In this document: piece by piece, positions 1 to 8,292 of the stretch | Position numbering within the stretch: the stretch's first letter is position 1 | Layout: each line of letters opens with the position of its first letter | Source: Candidatus Latescibacterota bacterium | GTDB taxonomy: Bacteria; Latescibacterota; UBA2968; UBA8231 | Reading direction: 5' to 3' | Length of the DNA: 52,884 nt | Assembly (NCBI GenBank): GCA_021295675.1 | Contig: JAGWBY010000051.1 | Span: 10,281 to 63,164 of the forward strand | Notes under the pieces: generated by a model | The model's input: the letters and a program-made list of their open reading frames with translations, nothing else | The model's database searches: none | Told to the model about the DNA's origin: nothing | Translations under genes and position numbers: made by a program

Positions 1-1
1 C

Positions 2-532
2 CAACTCAACTACACATTGTCGTGGGACAAATCCGACGACGACAACGAGCGCGATCCCTTCACCTTCCGCTACGTCGATCCGACCCAACTAGAGCGCGAA
101 TGGGGCTATTCCGACCGCGATCAGCGCCACCGCTTCAATGCGTGGGCCTTGGCCGCATTGCCCGGCGGAGTTTTGCTCAACCAGCGCCTGAGCTACTATT
201 CAGCGCAGCCGGTCTCCGCATCCTGCGCAGGCGACCGCTCGACCAACCCGTGGAGCGCAGCCTCCGACCGAATCTGCGACGACGGTAGCATTACGGCGCG
301 CAACACGCTGCGCAAGGACAACGACTTTTTCTCCTATGACGTGCGCCTATCGCGGCCCATATTAGTAGGCAGCGGCCAACTAGAGGCCATTGTCGAGGTC
401 TTCAACCTGCTCAATACGGACAACTTCCGCGATCCCTCCAGCGTTGGCCTCCTGTTCAATTTCGACGGCACCGTGCAATCGGGCTTGGGCGATCCGCGCC
501 AAGTGCAGGTTGGCTTGCGCTACGTCTATTGA
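2..532 (+). CDS. TonB-dependent receptor-like protein, C-terminal part
   Basis: The frame is open from the window edge, so the N-terminus lies outside. The visible ~176 residues look like the last strands of an outer-membrane beta-barrel: alternating polar/aromatic segments such as QLNYTLSWDKS, a loop with two cysteines, a EVFNLLNTDNF segment typical of the last third of TonB-dependent receptors with a carboxypeptidase-regulatory N-domain, and a C-terminus ending VQVGLRYVY. The terminal aromatic residue is the usual BAM recognition feature. By family knowledge it would import a ligand across the outer membrane using TonB energy, but the plug domain and TonB box are not visible and no substrate can be named. 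A second barrel protein follows about 120 bases downstream. Confidence 0.8.
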   Translation, partial: QLNYTLSWDKSDDDNERDPFTFRYVDPTQLEREWGYSDRDQRHRFNAWALAALPGGVLLNQRLSYYSAQPVSASCAGDRSTNPWSAASDRICDDGSITARNTLRKDNDFFSYDVRLSRPILVGSGQLEAIVEVFNLLNTDNFRDPSSVGLLFNFDGTVQSGLGDPRQVQVGLRYVY

Positions 533-649
533 GCGACGTTGTCACAGGACTAGGAACGTTGCTATTTGTGAGTGGTCGGTATATCATCGCCAGAATAGTC
601 CAAGGACTGCTCAACGAACCACAACACGCGACCGAATTCACTCCGCCCA

Positions 650-1576
650 CTGCGGCGCTGGATCCCGCTGGCGGCCCTCCTGCTGGCGATTGCCCCCACC
701 CAACTACACGCCGGCGCTTGGACGCAGTCCCCGGGCGGCATGTACTTCAAAATCGCCGGACTTTCTTTCCGCTCCCAAGACTATCTGGACGCCGTTGGCG
801 AGCGGCGGGAGCGAGTGGCAAAACCCAGCATGGAGGAATTGAGCGACGAGAGCATGTCGGCCTACCTAGAATATGGTTTACGAGAGCGCTTGACCTTGGT
901 GGCCACCCTACCCTATAAGCGCTTGGTGTACAAGAATACCGAGGTGAAGGTATTCAAAAGCGACCTTCTCGATACCACCATAACCCGCATCCACCCCGAC
1001 GAAATCAACTCGGGTCTGGCCGATCTGGAACTACGCCTGCGCTGGCGCTTGCTGCGCAATCCAGCGGTAGTCTCCCTAGCGCTGGGGGGCAAATTCCCTT
1101 TAGGCTACGACATAGATCAAGACAGCATTGGCTCCCTCAGCGCGGGCGGGCTTGGCTTGGGGCCGAGTCCAGTGGATGGCGTCGCAGGTGCCGACAACAA
1201 GGTTCGGGACATCGACATGCGTCTGTTGGTAGGCAAATCGCTGTACCCACTCCCGGGCTACTTGACGAGCACGGTCGGCTATCGCCAGCGAGGCGGGGCC
1301 TTCAGCGACGAATTCTTCTACGGCTTCGAGGCCGGTGTCACCTATAAACGCCTGCTAGTCAAAGGCGCAGTCGAAGGGATGCGCACCATGGGCGACTGCG
1401 GCGCTATGGGACAAGGCGGTCTCGTCGGCGACCAAGACATCCTCAAGCTGGCCCCGGGATTGATCTGGTCTCTCAGTAAAAACCTGGAAGTTGGCGTCGA
1501 TCTGTTTCACATCGCCGCAGGCTGCAACACCGCCGCGGGCACGACCTACGCCGTAGGGTTGGCCTTCAAGCGCTAA
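650..1576 (+). CDS. Outer-membrane beta-barrel protein with no standard start codon
   Basis: About 300 residues of amphipathic strands (for example LEYGLRERLTLVATLPYKR and LADLELRLRWRLLRNPAV) ending in AVGLAFKR look like a small outer-membrane barrel of the transporter/MetA-pathway type. The first ATG is at 740, but the frame is open upstream to 599 and encodes a clear signal peptide, RRWIPLAALLLAIAPTQLHA, just before that ATG. The upstream stretch contains no ATG, GTG or TTG in frame; the only near-start codon is CTG at 650, used here as the provisional start. Either CTG initiates, or a small indel has separated the start from the gene. A TTG in another frame at 529 overlaps the receptor stop and may be the original entry point. 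Substrate unknown. Confidence 0.7.
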   Translation: MRRWIPLAALLLAIAPTQLHAGAWTQSPGGMYFKIAGLSFRSQDYLDAVGERRERVAKPSMEELSDESMSAYLEYGLRERLTLVATLPYKRLVYKNTEVKVFKSDLLDTTITRIHPDEINSGLADLELRLRWRLLRNPAVVSLALGGKFPLGYDIDQDSIGSLSAGGLGLGPSPVDGVAGADNKVRDIDMRLLVGKSLYPLPGYLTSTVGYRQRGGAFSDEFFYGFEAGVTYKRLLVKGAVEGMRTMGDCGAMGQGGLVGDQDILKLAPGLIWSLSKNLEVGVDLFHIAAGCNTAAGTTYAVGLAFKR

Positions 1577-1640
1577 AAAATCGCGGCGGCAAAGCCAATC
1601 TGTTATATTTTGGTCGTACCGCCATTGAAAGGAGGCTGCG

Positions 1641-2596
1641 ATGCCGCGCAAAAAATGGGAACTCCCCGAGCGTCAGGCCACCGACGAAGACGTCTATCTC
1701 AACCGCCGCAAGTTCATCCGGCGAGCTGGCTTGGGCACCATCGGCCTGCTTGCGGGATGCATCCCAGAAAAGCTCCTCAATCCAGCAACGCTCGTCGATC
1801 CAACAAGATCCAATCCCACCTTCAGAGTGGTATCCGGCTCCCACGAACGATGAGTTTTCCACGCTCGACCGGCCGCTCACCGACGAGGCGATAGCAGCTC
1901 TGTACAACAACTTCTATGAATTCTCCACCGGCAAGGAGGTGTGGCGCTTCATAGACAATTTTGAGCCGGCCCCTTGGACCGTAGAAATAAGCGGCCTAGT
2001 GCCGGAGCCCAAGACCTACGACATCGACTACCTAATCGGCATCATGGATCTGGAAGAGCGCCTCTACCGCCACCGCTGCGTCGAGGCTTGGTCCATGGCC
2101 ATCCCGTGGACGGGCTTCCCCATGCGGGACCTCATCGATTGGGTGCAACCGCTGTCATCGGCTCGTTACGTGCGCATGATCTCCTTCTTCAATCCCGAGG
2201 TGGCCCCAGGGCAATGGGATCGCTCCGATTGGCGAGGGCCTGACCATGGAGGAAGCGACCAATGAGCTAACTCTGATGGTAACGGGCGTCTATGGCCACG
2301 AAATGCCCGTGCAACACGGTGCTCCCCTGCGCCTAGTGACGCCCTGGAAATACGGCTATAAGGGCCTCAAGTCGATCACTAAGATTGAATTCACCAGCGA
2401 ACAGCCGGCGACGTTTTGGAATACCCTAGCGCCACACGAGTACGGCTTTTTCTCCAACGTCGAGCCCCACGTTCCCCATCCCCGCTGGTCGCAAGCCAGC
2501 GAGCGCTTCATTTCCACCGATTTGAACGCAACCGAACGACGCGAGACCCTCCCCTACAACGGCTACGCAGAGTACGTCGCCCATTTGTACGAGTGA
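1641..2596 (+). pseudogene. msrP: MsrP (YedY) methionine-sulfoxide reductase catalytic subunit, two frameshifts
   Basis: MsrP is a periplasmic molybdopterin enzyme that repairs oxidised methionines. A strong ribosome site (AAAGGAGG) precedes ATG 1641. Segment 1 holds a twin-arginine signal (NRRKFIRRAGLG) and a possible lipobox LLAGC. The homology then moves to the next frame around 1790-1815 and continues with YNNFYEFSTGKE and the Mo-ligand cysteine region YRHRCVEAWSMAIPWTGFPM. Near 2205-2235 it moves again, into EGLTMEEATNELTL, PWKYGYKGLKSI, PHPRWSQASERFI and YNGYA, the conserved MsrP C-terminus. Both joins lack a few expected residues. No msrQ haem partner follows; the next gene is unrelated. 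The gene is either inactive or the assembly has two indels here; the rest is so well conserved that decay, if real, is recent. Confidence 0.88.
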
Positions 2597-2616
2597 CCTG
2601 TTTAAAGGAAGTCCTT

Positions 2617-3264
2617 ATGCGCCAGTTCCTGTCGTCTGTCCTCTTACTCTGCCTGCTCGTCGCGCCGCTCGCCGCCCAGCAAGAAGAAGCCCTGTACGGC
2701 ACCTGGGAGGGCACTGTCGTCGATGAGCAAATCGGCGAGATTGCCATTCGCCTGACCTTCGAGGAAGATGGAGCCTTTGAGATCGACCAAGTCATTCAGG
2801 TCAAAGACGACTTCCTAGCCGACGTCCAAGTCCCAGAACCACCCACCATAGAAACAATCTCCGCCCACGGCACCGGGACCTACGGCATCTTGGGCAACAA
2901 TCTCGTGATTAGTATAGCCGCATTAGATATTTCCGTTGACGGCAAAGGCTTCGTCGAATTCTTCACCCAAGTAGCCCGCGACTTCGCCCGTTATGTAGCA
3001 GATTCGCACGAAATCCCCGCAGAGAACTATCCGGCCTTTGAAGAGGAATTTATCGACGCGTTTTTCGCTGAACTCGATAAGGTGCAATTCCTCGCCATAC
3101 TCAATGAATGGGGGGTTAGTACGTATGCCATTGAGGGAGACACCCTGATCCTCACGACTACGAGAGAGATCGGGGGCACAGTCTGGGAATTCCACCGCAT
3201 GGATGACTCCAGTGCGGTCGTCGAAACTACCTGGGGCAGCCTAAAAGCAACTTGGCGTCCGTAA
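2617..3264 (+). CDS. Secreted protein of unknown function (lipocalin-like appearance)
   Basis: A ribosome site AAAGGAAG at 2604-2611 chooses ATG 2617, giving 215 residues. The N-terminus is a Sec signal peptide (MRQFLSSVLLLCLLVAPLAA) with cleavage before QQEEALYGTW. The mature part begins with GTWEGTVVDEQIGEIAIRLT and ends with a strand-rich segment (GTVWEFHRMDDSSAVVETTW), a pattern like small lipocalin-type domains with an initial G-x-W strand. A charged helix-rich insert occupies the middle. I do not recognise a family. It lies 20 bases after the broken msrP and may have been co-transcribed with it. Confidence 0.7.
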   Translation: MRQFLSSVLLLCLLVAPLAAQQEEALYGTWEGTVVDEQIGEIAIRLTFEEDGAFEIDQVIQVKDDFLADVQVPEPPTIETISAHGTGTYGILGNNLVISIAALDISVDGKGFVEFFTQVARDFARYVADSHEIPAENYPAFEEEFIDAFFAELDKVQFLAILNEWGVSTYAIEGDTLILTTTREIGGTVWEFHRMDDSSAVVETTWGSLKATWRP

Positions 3265-3323
3265 ACTTTCTTGCACGTTCAATTTCGACGGCATCAGCCA
3301 ATTCAACCAAAGGCCTATATCAA

Positions 3324-4187
3324 ATGGAAAATGGGTCCACTAACAAGCGAGAACAATTTGCTCGCGATGGGTTTTATATATTCGAAAACATTCTCGATGC
3401 CCCTCTGTTGGACCGCTTACGGCGCTTCAGCGATGACGTACTCGCCAGCCAGGACCCAGAACATTTTGCCAAACAGCGCACGACCGGGAGCATGGTGCTG
3501 ATTGATTGGGTTATGGCCTATCAGCATTCAGTAATGACCGAACTCATCGCCCACTCCAACGCGCTCGCAGCGCTGCAACAGCTCGGATTCGACGACCCCA
3601 AGTTTGGCCACGGACGCATCATCAGCAAACCACCACACAGCCCACCCCTGTTCTGGCATGAAGACGGTCGCTTCTGGGACGATCCGGTGAGCTATACGAC
3701 GCAGCCTATCCAATGCTTTTTGATGTATTACCTGACCGATACCACGCCGCAAAACGGGTGCTTGCGCGTGGTCCCGGGGTCGCATCTAAAGCGCCATGCA
3801 TTACACGACAAAATTGCCTCGGGCCATACAGACGAACTCAGAACATTTACCAATCCCGACGATCCGGGGTTTTCGCGGGTAGAGGAAGAGATTGATGTTC
3901 CCGTAAAAGCCGGCGATCTGGTGATGGGATACGGCAGCTTGTTGCACGCTTCCCATGCCAATCAGAGCGATCAGCACAGGACGGTGCTGACAATGTGGTA
4001 CTATCCAGACTACGTTGCCCTACCCGAGCGCACCCAAGCCACAGTTGCGCTAGCAGAAGCCAATAACAGCGACGCGGCTTCAGCGTCTGCAGCGATACAA
4101 TCCTTAATGGAACCGCTCCGAATCGCATACTCTGGCGAGGCCGAGCCGATAGCAATACAGTGGACGCCGGGCGAAGAGCTAAAGTGA
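3324..4187 (+). CDS. Phytanoyl-CoA dioxygenase (PhyH) family protein
   Basis: A non-haem Fe(II)/2-oxoglutarate oxygenase of 287 residues if started at ATG 3324; the frame is open to 3252, but that stretch resembles no PhyH N-terminus. The family opening REQFARDGFYIFENIL is present. The metal triad is visible: WHEDGRFWDD supplies His and Asp near residue 111, and LLHASHANQSDQHRT supplies the distal His near 210, followed by an Arg that would bind 2-oxoglutarate. A jelly-roll strand with RVVPGSHLKRH lies between. These proteins hydroxylate varied small substrates in bacteria; nothing here fixes the substrate. A strong terminator follows, so it ends a transcription unit. Confidence 0.88.
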   Translation: MENGSTNKREQFARDGFYIFENILDAPLLDRLRRFSDDVLASQDPEHFAKQRTTGSMVLIDWVMAYQHSVMTELIAHSNALAALQQLGFDDPKFGHGRIISKPPHSPPLFWHEDGRFWDDPVSYTTQPIQCFLMYYLTDTTPQNGCLRVVPGSHLKRHALHDKIASGHTDELRTFTNPDDPGFSRVEEEIDVPVKAGDLVMGYGSLLHASHANQSDQHRTVLTMWYYPDYVALPERTQATVALAEANNSDAASASAAIQSLMEPLRIAYSGEAEPIAIQWTPGEELK

Positions 4188-4244
4188 AAAACAGATAGTT
4201 CGGCATACTTCGGGTCCCACTCGGGACTTGGGCTTTGACTTTCT

Positions 4245-4271
4245 CGGCGGGGCTTCCCTCGCCGTTTTTTT
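4245..4271 (+). terminator. Rho-independent terminator after the PhyH gene
   Basis: An 8-bp stem (CGGCGGGG with CCTCGCCG, one G-U pair) closes a CTTC loop and is followed by seven T. It separates the dioxygenase from the nucleoside transporter. Confidence 0.85.
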
Positions 4272-4320
4272 ATATACTTCCCCCGGTATCCTCCAACTCT
4301 CGCACAAGAAGTAGGTATCG

Positions 4321-5530
4321 ATGGAACGGCTGATTAGCCTATTCGGGCTTTTGGTGATGATCGCCCTTGCCTTCGCCATGAGCACCGACCGCCGCAACGT
4401 AGATCGCCGCTTGGTAGCGGCTGGCGTGGGACTGCAATTTCTCCTCGCCCTGCTCGTCCTCAAGACCGGACCCGGACAGGCGCTTTTCGGCTATATCGGT
4501 GCTTTTTTCACCGCCTTGCTCAATTATGTCGATGCCGGCTCCAGCTTTGTCTTTGGCGAGGCATTCGGCGAGCATTTCTTCGCTTTCAAGGTCCTGCCGA
4601 CCATTATTTTCTTTGCCGCCCTAATGGGCGTGCTCTACCACTTGGGGCTAGTGCAGTACGTGGTAGTGGCCTTCGCCTGGGTCATGCAGCGCACCTTGCG
4701 CACCTCGGGTGCGGAAAGCCTAGCCGCGGCGGCCAACATCTTCGTCGGCCAGACCGAGGCTCCGCTGGTAGTGCGCCCGTACGTGGCCAGCATGACCCGG
4801 TCAGAATTGATGGCTTTGATGGTCGGCGGCTTTGCCACCATTGCCGGAGGCGTATTGGCTGCCTTCGTGGGCCTGGGGATTGACGCCGGTCACTTAGTGG
4901 CCGCCTCGGTGATCTCGGCCCCGGCGGCGCTGTTGGTAGCCAAGATCATGCAGCCCGAGGTAGAAGAATCCAAAACCTTGGGGCGGGTATCAATCGAAGT
5001 AGAACGCACGGCCACCAATGTGGTGGAAGCGGCGGCCAACGGCACCTTGGACGGCTTGCGGCTGGCCCTGAACGTAGCCGCCATGCTCATCGCGGCACTA
5101 GGGTTGATCGCCCTAGTGGACGGGGCGTTGGGTCTGCTAGGTCAAGGCGTGGGTTACATCCTAGGCCTAGAGGGTCTAGAGTGGTCGTTGTCTGCGGCGC
5201 TGGGTTATTTATTTGCGCCCTTTGCCTATTTGATGGGCATTGAGGCCAAGGATTGTTTGTTGGCTGGCGAGTTGTTGGGCAAGAAAATGGTCGCCAACGA
5301 ATTCGTCTCGTACGTCCAATTGAGTCAATGGCTCCAGCCCGGCTCGGGCGTGGAACTGAGCCAGCGATCGGTGATCATCCTGACCTATGCCCTGTGTGGC
5401 TTTGCCAACTTCAGCAGCATCGGCATCCAGATCGGCGGCATCGGCGGCATTGCCCCCGAGCGGCGGCGCGATTTGGCGCGGCTCCTTAGCCTGCTTTATG
5501 ACCGCCTGCGTGGCCGGAATTCTGCTGTAG
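4321..5530 (+). CDS. CNT-family (NupC-type) nucleoside transporter with frameshifted C-terminus
   Basis: Concentrative nucleoside transporters are inner-membrane cation-coupled symporters. The gate-domain opening, the ANIFVGQTEAPLVVRPY motif, the MTRSELMALMVGGFATIAGGV segment and ALCGFANFSSIGIQIGGIGG are all family hallmarks. The frame starting at ATG 4321 runs on to 5628, but after PERRRDLARL it stops resembling the family. One base over, from 5486, codons read LACFMTACVAGILL and stop at 5530, which is the normal CNT end. About ten residues usual between these parts are missing, so a small deletion plus frame change is inferred near 5480. The listed end is the restored one. A perfect 7-bp hairpin lies just after it. 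Confidence 0.85.
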
Positions 5531-5540
5531 AAGATCGTCA

Positions 5541-5557
5541 CCTCGGTTTGACCGAGG
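5541..5557. repeat. Perfect 7-bp hairpin between transporter and PQQ gene
   Basis: CCTCGGT and ACCGAGG flank a TTG loop. There is no T-run, so it is not a typical intrinsic terminator. It sits ten bases after the restored transporter stop and could be an mRNA 3-prime end stabiliser. Confidence 0.5.
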
Positions 5558-5605
5558 GTCCTATGCTCCTTATGTTGCAACAGCCATATACGATTTTACC
5601 CCCAT

Positions 5606-7525
5606 TTGAATTATACCCCCTCAACTAATCACTCTGCCTCATACCATCTATTGTTAGTCTGCGCATTATTGATCCTTGCCGCGGTTGCGGCCCGAGGCGA
5701 GGAATGGTCCTATTACGCGGCCGACGCCAAGAGCAGCAAATACGCGCCCCTGTCGCAGATCGATGGCGACAACTTCGCCCAGTTACAGGAGGTTTGGCGC
5801 TACACGGCTCCCGACAAGGAAATCGCCGAGCGTCATTATATGTGGACCGGTACCAACAAGGGCACCCCCCTAATGGTCGATGGCGTGCTCTACTACGGAT
5901 CGCCTTTCAACATCCTCTGCGCGGTCGATCCGACAAACGGCGAAGAGCTGTGGACCTTTGATCCGCAAGTATGGGAAGATTACGAGGGTTTCACCGGCAT
6001 TCTGCGCGGCATCGCCTACTGGGAAAGCGGCGACAAGAAACGTATCTTCTACGCCACCTCCACCGACCTCCTCTACTCAATCGACATCGAGACCGGCCAG
6101 CCCGACCCAGAGTTCGGCGCAGGCGGCTTCGCCGACTTAAGCAAGGGACTGCGTCGCCCCATTGACCGTCAGAACTACTGCGTTACTTCGGCACCGATCG
6201 TCTGCCGCGATGTGGTGGTGGTGGGTTCCGCCATCGTCGATTGGCACGGCGAGTCTCCCCCTCAATACTCTACCCCTGGCGACGTGCGCGGCTTCGACGC
6301 CCACACCGGCAAACAAGTGTGGGTCTTCCAGACGGTGCCGCAGGAGGGCGAGCACGGCAACGACACTTGGGAAAACGACGCCTATCAGACCTATGGCCAA
6401 GCCAATGTGTGGTCCGCGATGAGCGCCGACGACGAGCTGGGCTACGTGTACCTGCCCGTCAGCAGCACCAAGCGCCCCGGTGCCAATCTCTTCAGCCAGA
6501 CGCTGGTGTGCCTCAAAGCGGCAACCGGCGAGCGCGTCTGGCACTACCAACTCATCCACCACGGCCTGTGGAACTACGACCCGCCAGCACCGCCGGTCTT
6601 GGCCGATATAGAAGTACAAGGCAAAGCGATCAAGGCGCTAGCCCTAGTGAGCAAACAGGCCTTTTGCTATGTGCTGGACCGCACGACGGGCGAGCCGGTC
6701 TGGCCGATCGACGAGCGCAAGGTACCCCAATCTAATATCCCGGGCGAGCAAAGCTGGCCGACCCAGCCCTTCCCCAGCAAGCCCGCGCCCTACGACCGCC
6801 AAGGACTGCAAGCAGACGACCTGATCGACTTTACGCCCGAACTGAGAGAAAAGGCGCTGGCGATTCTGCAAAGATACGAGCACGGCCCGCTGTTCACCCC
6901 ACCCAGCGAAAAGGGTACGCTAGTATTGCCTGGGGGTTTGGGCGGCGCGGATTGGAGCGGCGCGGCCCTGCTACCAAAAAAGAACGTGCTCTACGTCCCT
7001 TCGCGCACCGACGCCGACATCGTGTGGCTGGAAAAGGTGAGGAACCCGCGCGCCTTTTCGGCCTATGCATCCTTCAAGAGGAGTGCCGAATACGTCAATG
7101 GCCTACCGCTGACCAAGCCCCCCTACGGCCGAATTACCGCCATCGACTTGGACACCGGCGAACACGTCTGGATGAGTCCAGTAGGCAAAGGACCAATTAA
7201 CCACAAGGCCCTGCGCGACCTCGACCTGCCCGCTATGGGCTGGTTCCACTACAACTTTATACTCGCCACCGAGACCGTGCTGGTGGCGGTCTCGCAGCAG
7301 CCCGACTGGTGGGGCCACCTCCGCGACGACGACTTTGTCGAACAAACACCCTATCTGCGCGCCTTCGACCTAGATACAGGTGCCGTGCTAGCCGAGCTAG
7401 AATTCCCCGGCCGCCCCCACGGCAGTCCCATCAGCTATATGGCCAACGGACGCCAGTATCTCGTATTCCCAATCAATGACGACGACGGGGGGCCGCAGCT
7501 TTTGGCGATGGCGTTGCCGGAGTGA
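5606..7525 (+). CDS. PQQ-dependent (quinoprotein) dehydrogenase, periplasmic
   Basis: An eight-bladed propeller dehydrogenase of about 639 residues, likely oxidising sugars or alcohols in the periplasm and passing electrons to quinone or cytochrome. Seen: a signal segment (YHLLLVCALLILAAVAARG) then EWSYYAADAKSSKYAPLSQI, the usual start of membrane-associated glucose-dehydrogenase-like PQQ enzymes; repeated blade motifs such as GFDAHTGKQVWVFQT, AIDLDTGEHVW and AFDLDTGAVLAE; HHGLWNYDPPAPPVL around residue 310, the conserved active-site stretch; and a GGADWSGAAL segment. No ATG lies near; TTG 5606 is the best start. There is no cytochrome c CxxCH motif, so a separate electron acceptor is needed. 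The substrate cannot be told from sequence. Confidence 0.88.
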   Translation: MNYTPSTNHSASYHLLLVCALLILAAVAARGEEWSYYAADAKSSKYAPLSQIDGDNFAQLQEVWRYTAPDKEIAERHYMWTGTNKGTPLMVDGVLYYGSPFNILCAVDPTNGEELWTFDPQVWEDYEGFTGILRGIAYWESGDKKRIFYATSTDLLYSIDIETGQPDPEFGAGGFADLSKGLRRPIDRQNYCVTSAPIVCRDVVVVGSAIVDWHGESPPQYSTPGDVRGFDAHTGKQVWVFQTVPQEGEHGNDTWENDAYQTYGQANVWSAMSADDELGYVYLPVSSTKRPGANLFSQTLVCLKAATGERVWHYQLIHHGLWNYDPPAPPVLADIEVQGKAIKALALVSKQAFCYVLDRTTGEPVWPIDERKVPQSNIPGEQSWPTQPFPSKPAPYDRQGLQADDLIDFTPELREKALAILQRYEHGPLFTPPSEKGTLVLPGGLGGADWSGAALLPKKNVLYVPSRTDADIVWLEKVRNPRAFSAYASFKRSAEYVNGLPLTKPPYGRITAIDLDTGEHVWMSPVGKGPINHKALRDLDLPAMGWFHYNFILATETVLVAVSQQPDWWGHLRDDDFVEQTPYLRAFDLDTGAVLAELEFPGRPHGSPISYMANGRQYLVFPINDDDGGPQLLAMALPE

Positions 7526-7561
7526 CGTGTGGGATGGCTCCCGAATGGGCATGGTCGGAGC

Positions 7562-7807
7562 TTATGCTCTGATACTGAGTCGGCCCTGTCGCTGCGAACG
7601 GGGCTCGCGGATGACGATTTCCACATTGCGTCCAAGTGCCGTCAACAGGCGTAGAAGGCGCTCTACTGAGTACTCTCGGAAACTTCCCCGCAGGAGACGC
7701 GAAACATCAGGTTGGGATAGCCCAAGCAACCGCGCCGCTTCGACCTGCTTGAGTCCACGCTGACGAATGATCTTGTCAATGCGGGTGACAAGTTCTGCCT
7801 TTAACAA
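7562..7807 (-). CDS. XRE-family antitoxin (HigA/NadS-like)
   Basis: A helix-turn-helix protein: GLKQVEAARLLGLSQPDVSRLLRG is the HTH, followed by a short C-terminal strand ending VEIVIREP. It would bind the neighbouring RelE-like toxin and repress their promoter. The listed start is TTG at 7807. The same frame continues upstream as ADLGCPDAETHL, matching the usual start of this antitoxin family, but hits a TGA with no start codon. An ATG at 7862, four bases after the toxin stop, opens a different frame next to an eight-A tract. A frame change near 7835-7855 is therefore likely, and the original N-terminus probably began at 7862. Confidence 0.8.
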   Translation of the reverse strand: MLKAELVTRIDKIIRQRGLKQVEAARLLGLSQPDVSRLLRGSFREYSVERLLRLLTALGRNVEIVIREPRSQRQGRLSIRA

Positions 7808-7866
7808 GTGAGTCTCGGCGTCAGGGCATCCTAGGTCTGCGATTCATTTTTTTTGTCTTCATTGGG

Positions 7867-8235
7867 CTATTCCTCGCCATAGGTCTTCATATAGTGTTGC
7901 TCTGCCGCCTTCAGCCTGTGCTTGACCAGATCAATCTCCTGCTTCGGTGTCGCAATACCTCGCTTGGCCTTCTTCTGGAAGGCATGTAGGACATAGATGG
8001 CTGCCTTAAAACGAACTGTGTACACCGTCCGATAGGTGTCACCGTCTTGGCGTGATATTACCTCCAACACATTGGCACCCAACCCTTTAAGCGGTTTGGC
8101 GGTGCGATGTTTGAGTCCAACTTGGGCCTGATACAAAGCAAAGCCGACTCGGTCCTGCACGATGGCTGGAAACTTCTTTAGGTCTTCTCTGCTTGAGCCA
8201 ACCCATTCAACAGGCTTCAGCATCTCTGGGGCCAT
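7867..8235 (-). CDS. RelE/HigB-type toxin (Gp49-like, phage-derived family)
   Basis: The 122-residue protein has the order typical of the Gp49/HigB-like family: KPVEWVGSSREDLKKFP, QVGLKHRTAKPLKGLG, VLEVISRQDGDTYRTVYTVRF, AIYVLHAFQKKAKRGIATPK and a basic helical tail EIDLVKHRL. Members are ribosome-dependent mRNA interferases; the basic residues around FQKKAKRG are the expected RNA-contact cluster. The toxin gene comes first and the antitoxin second, the reverse of most TA pairs but normal for higBA. ATG 8235 lies only five bases from a perfect palindrome that is likely the operator. No ribosome site is visible, so initiation may be weak or leaderless. Confidence 0.86.
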   Translation of the reverse strand: MAPEMLKPVEWVGSSREDLKKFPAIVQDRVGFALYQAQVGLKHRTAKPLKGLGANVLEVISRQDGDTYRTVYTVRFKAAIYVLHAFQKKAKRGIATPKQEIDLVKHRLKAAEQHYMKTYGEE

Positions 8236-8240
8236 ATCTA

Positions 8241-8262
8241 ATTATGGTGGTTTCACCATAAT
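8241..8262. promoter_or_regulatory. Palindromic operator of the toxin-antitoxin pair
   Basis: ATTATGGTG and CACCATAAT form a perfect 9+4+9 inverted repeat, five bases upstream of the toxin start. AT-rich parts of it could be the -10 box. Position and symmetry fit a site bound by the XRE antitoxin dimer for autorepression (inference). Confidence 0.65.
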
Positions 8263-8292
8263 CGCACAAGTCCCATATTGACTGCAAGGACC

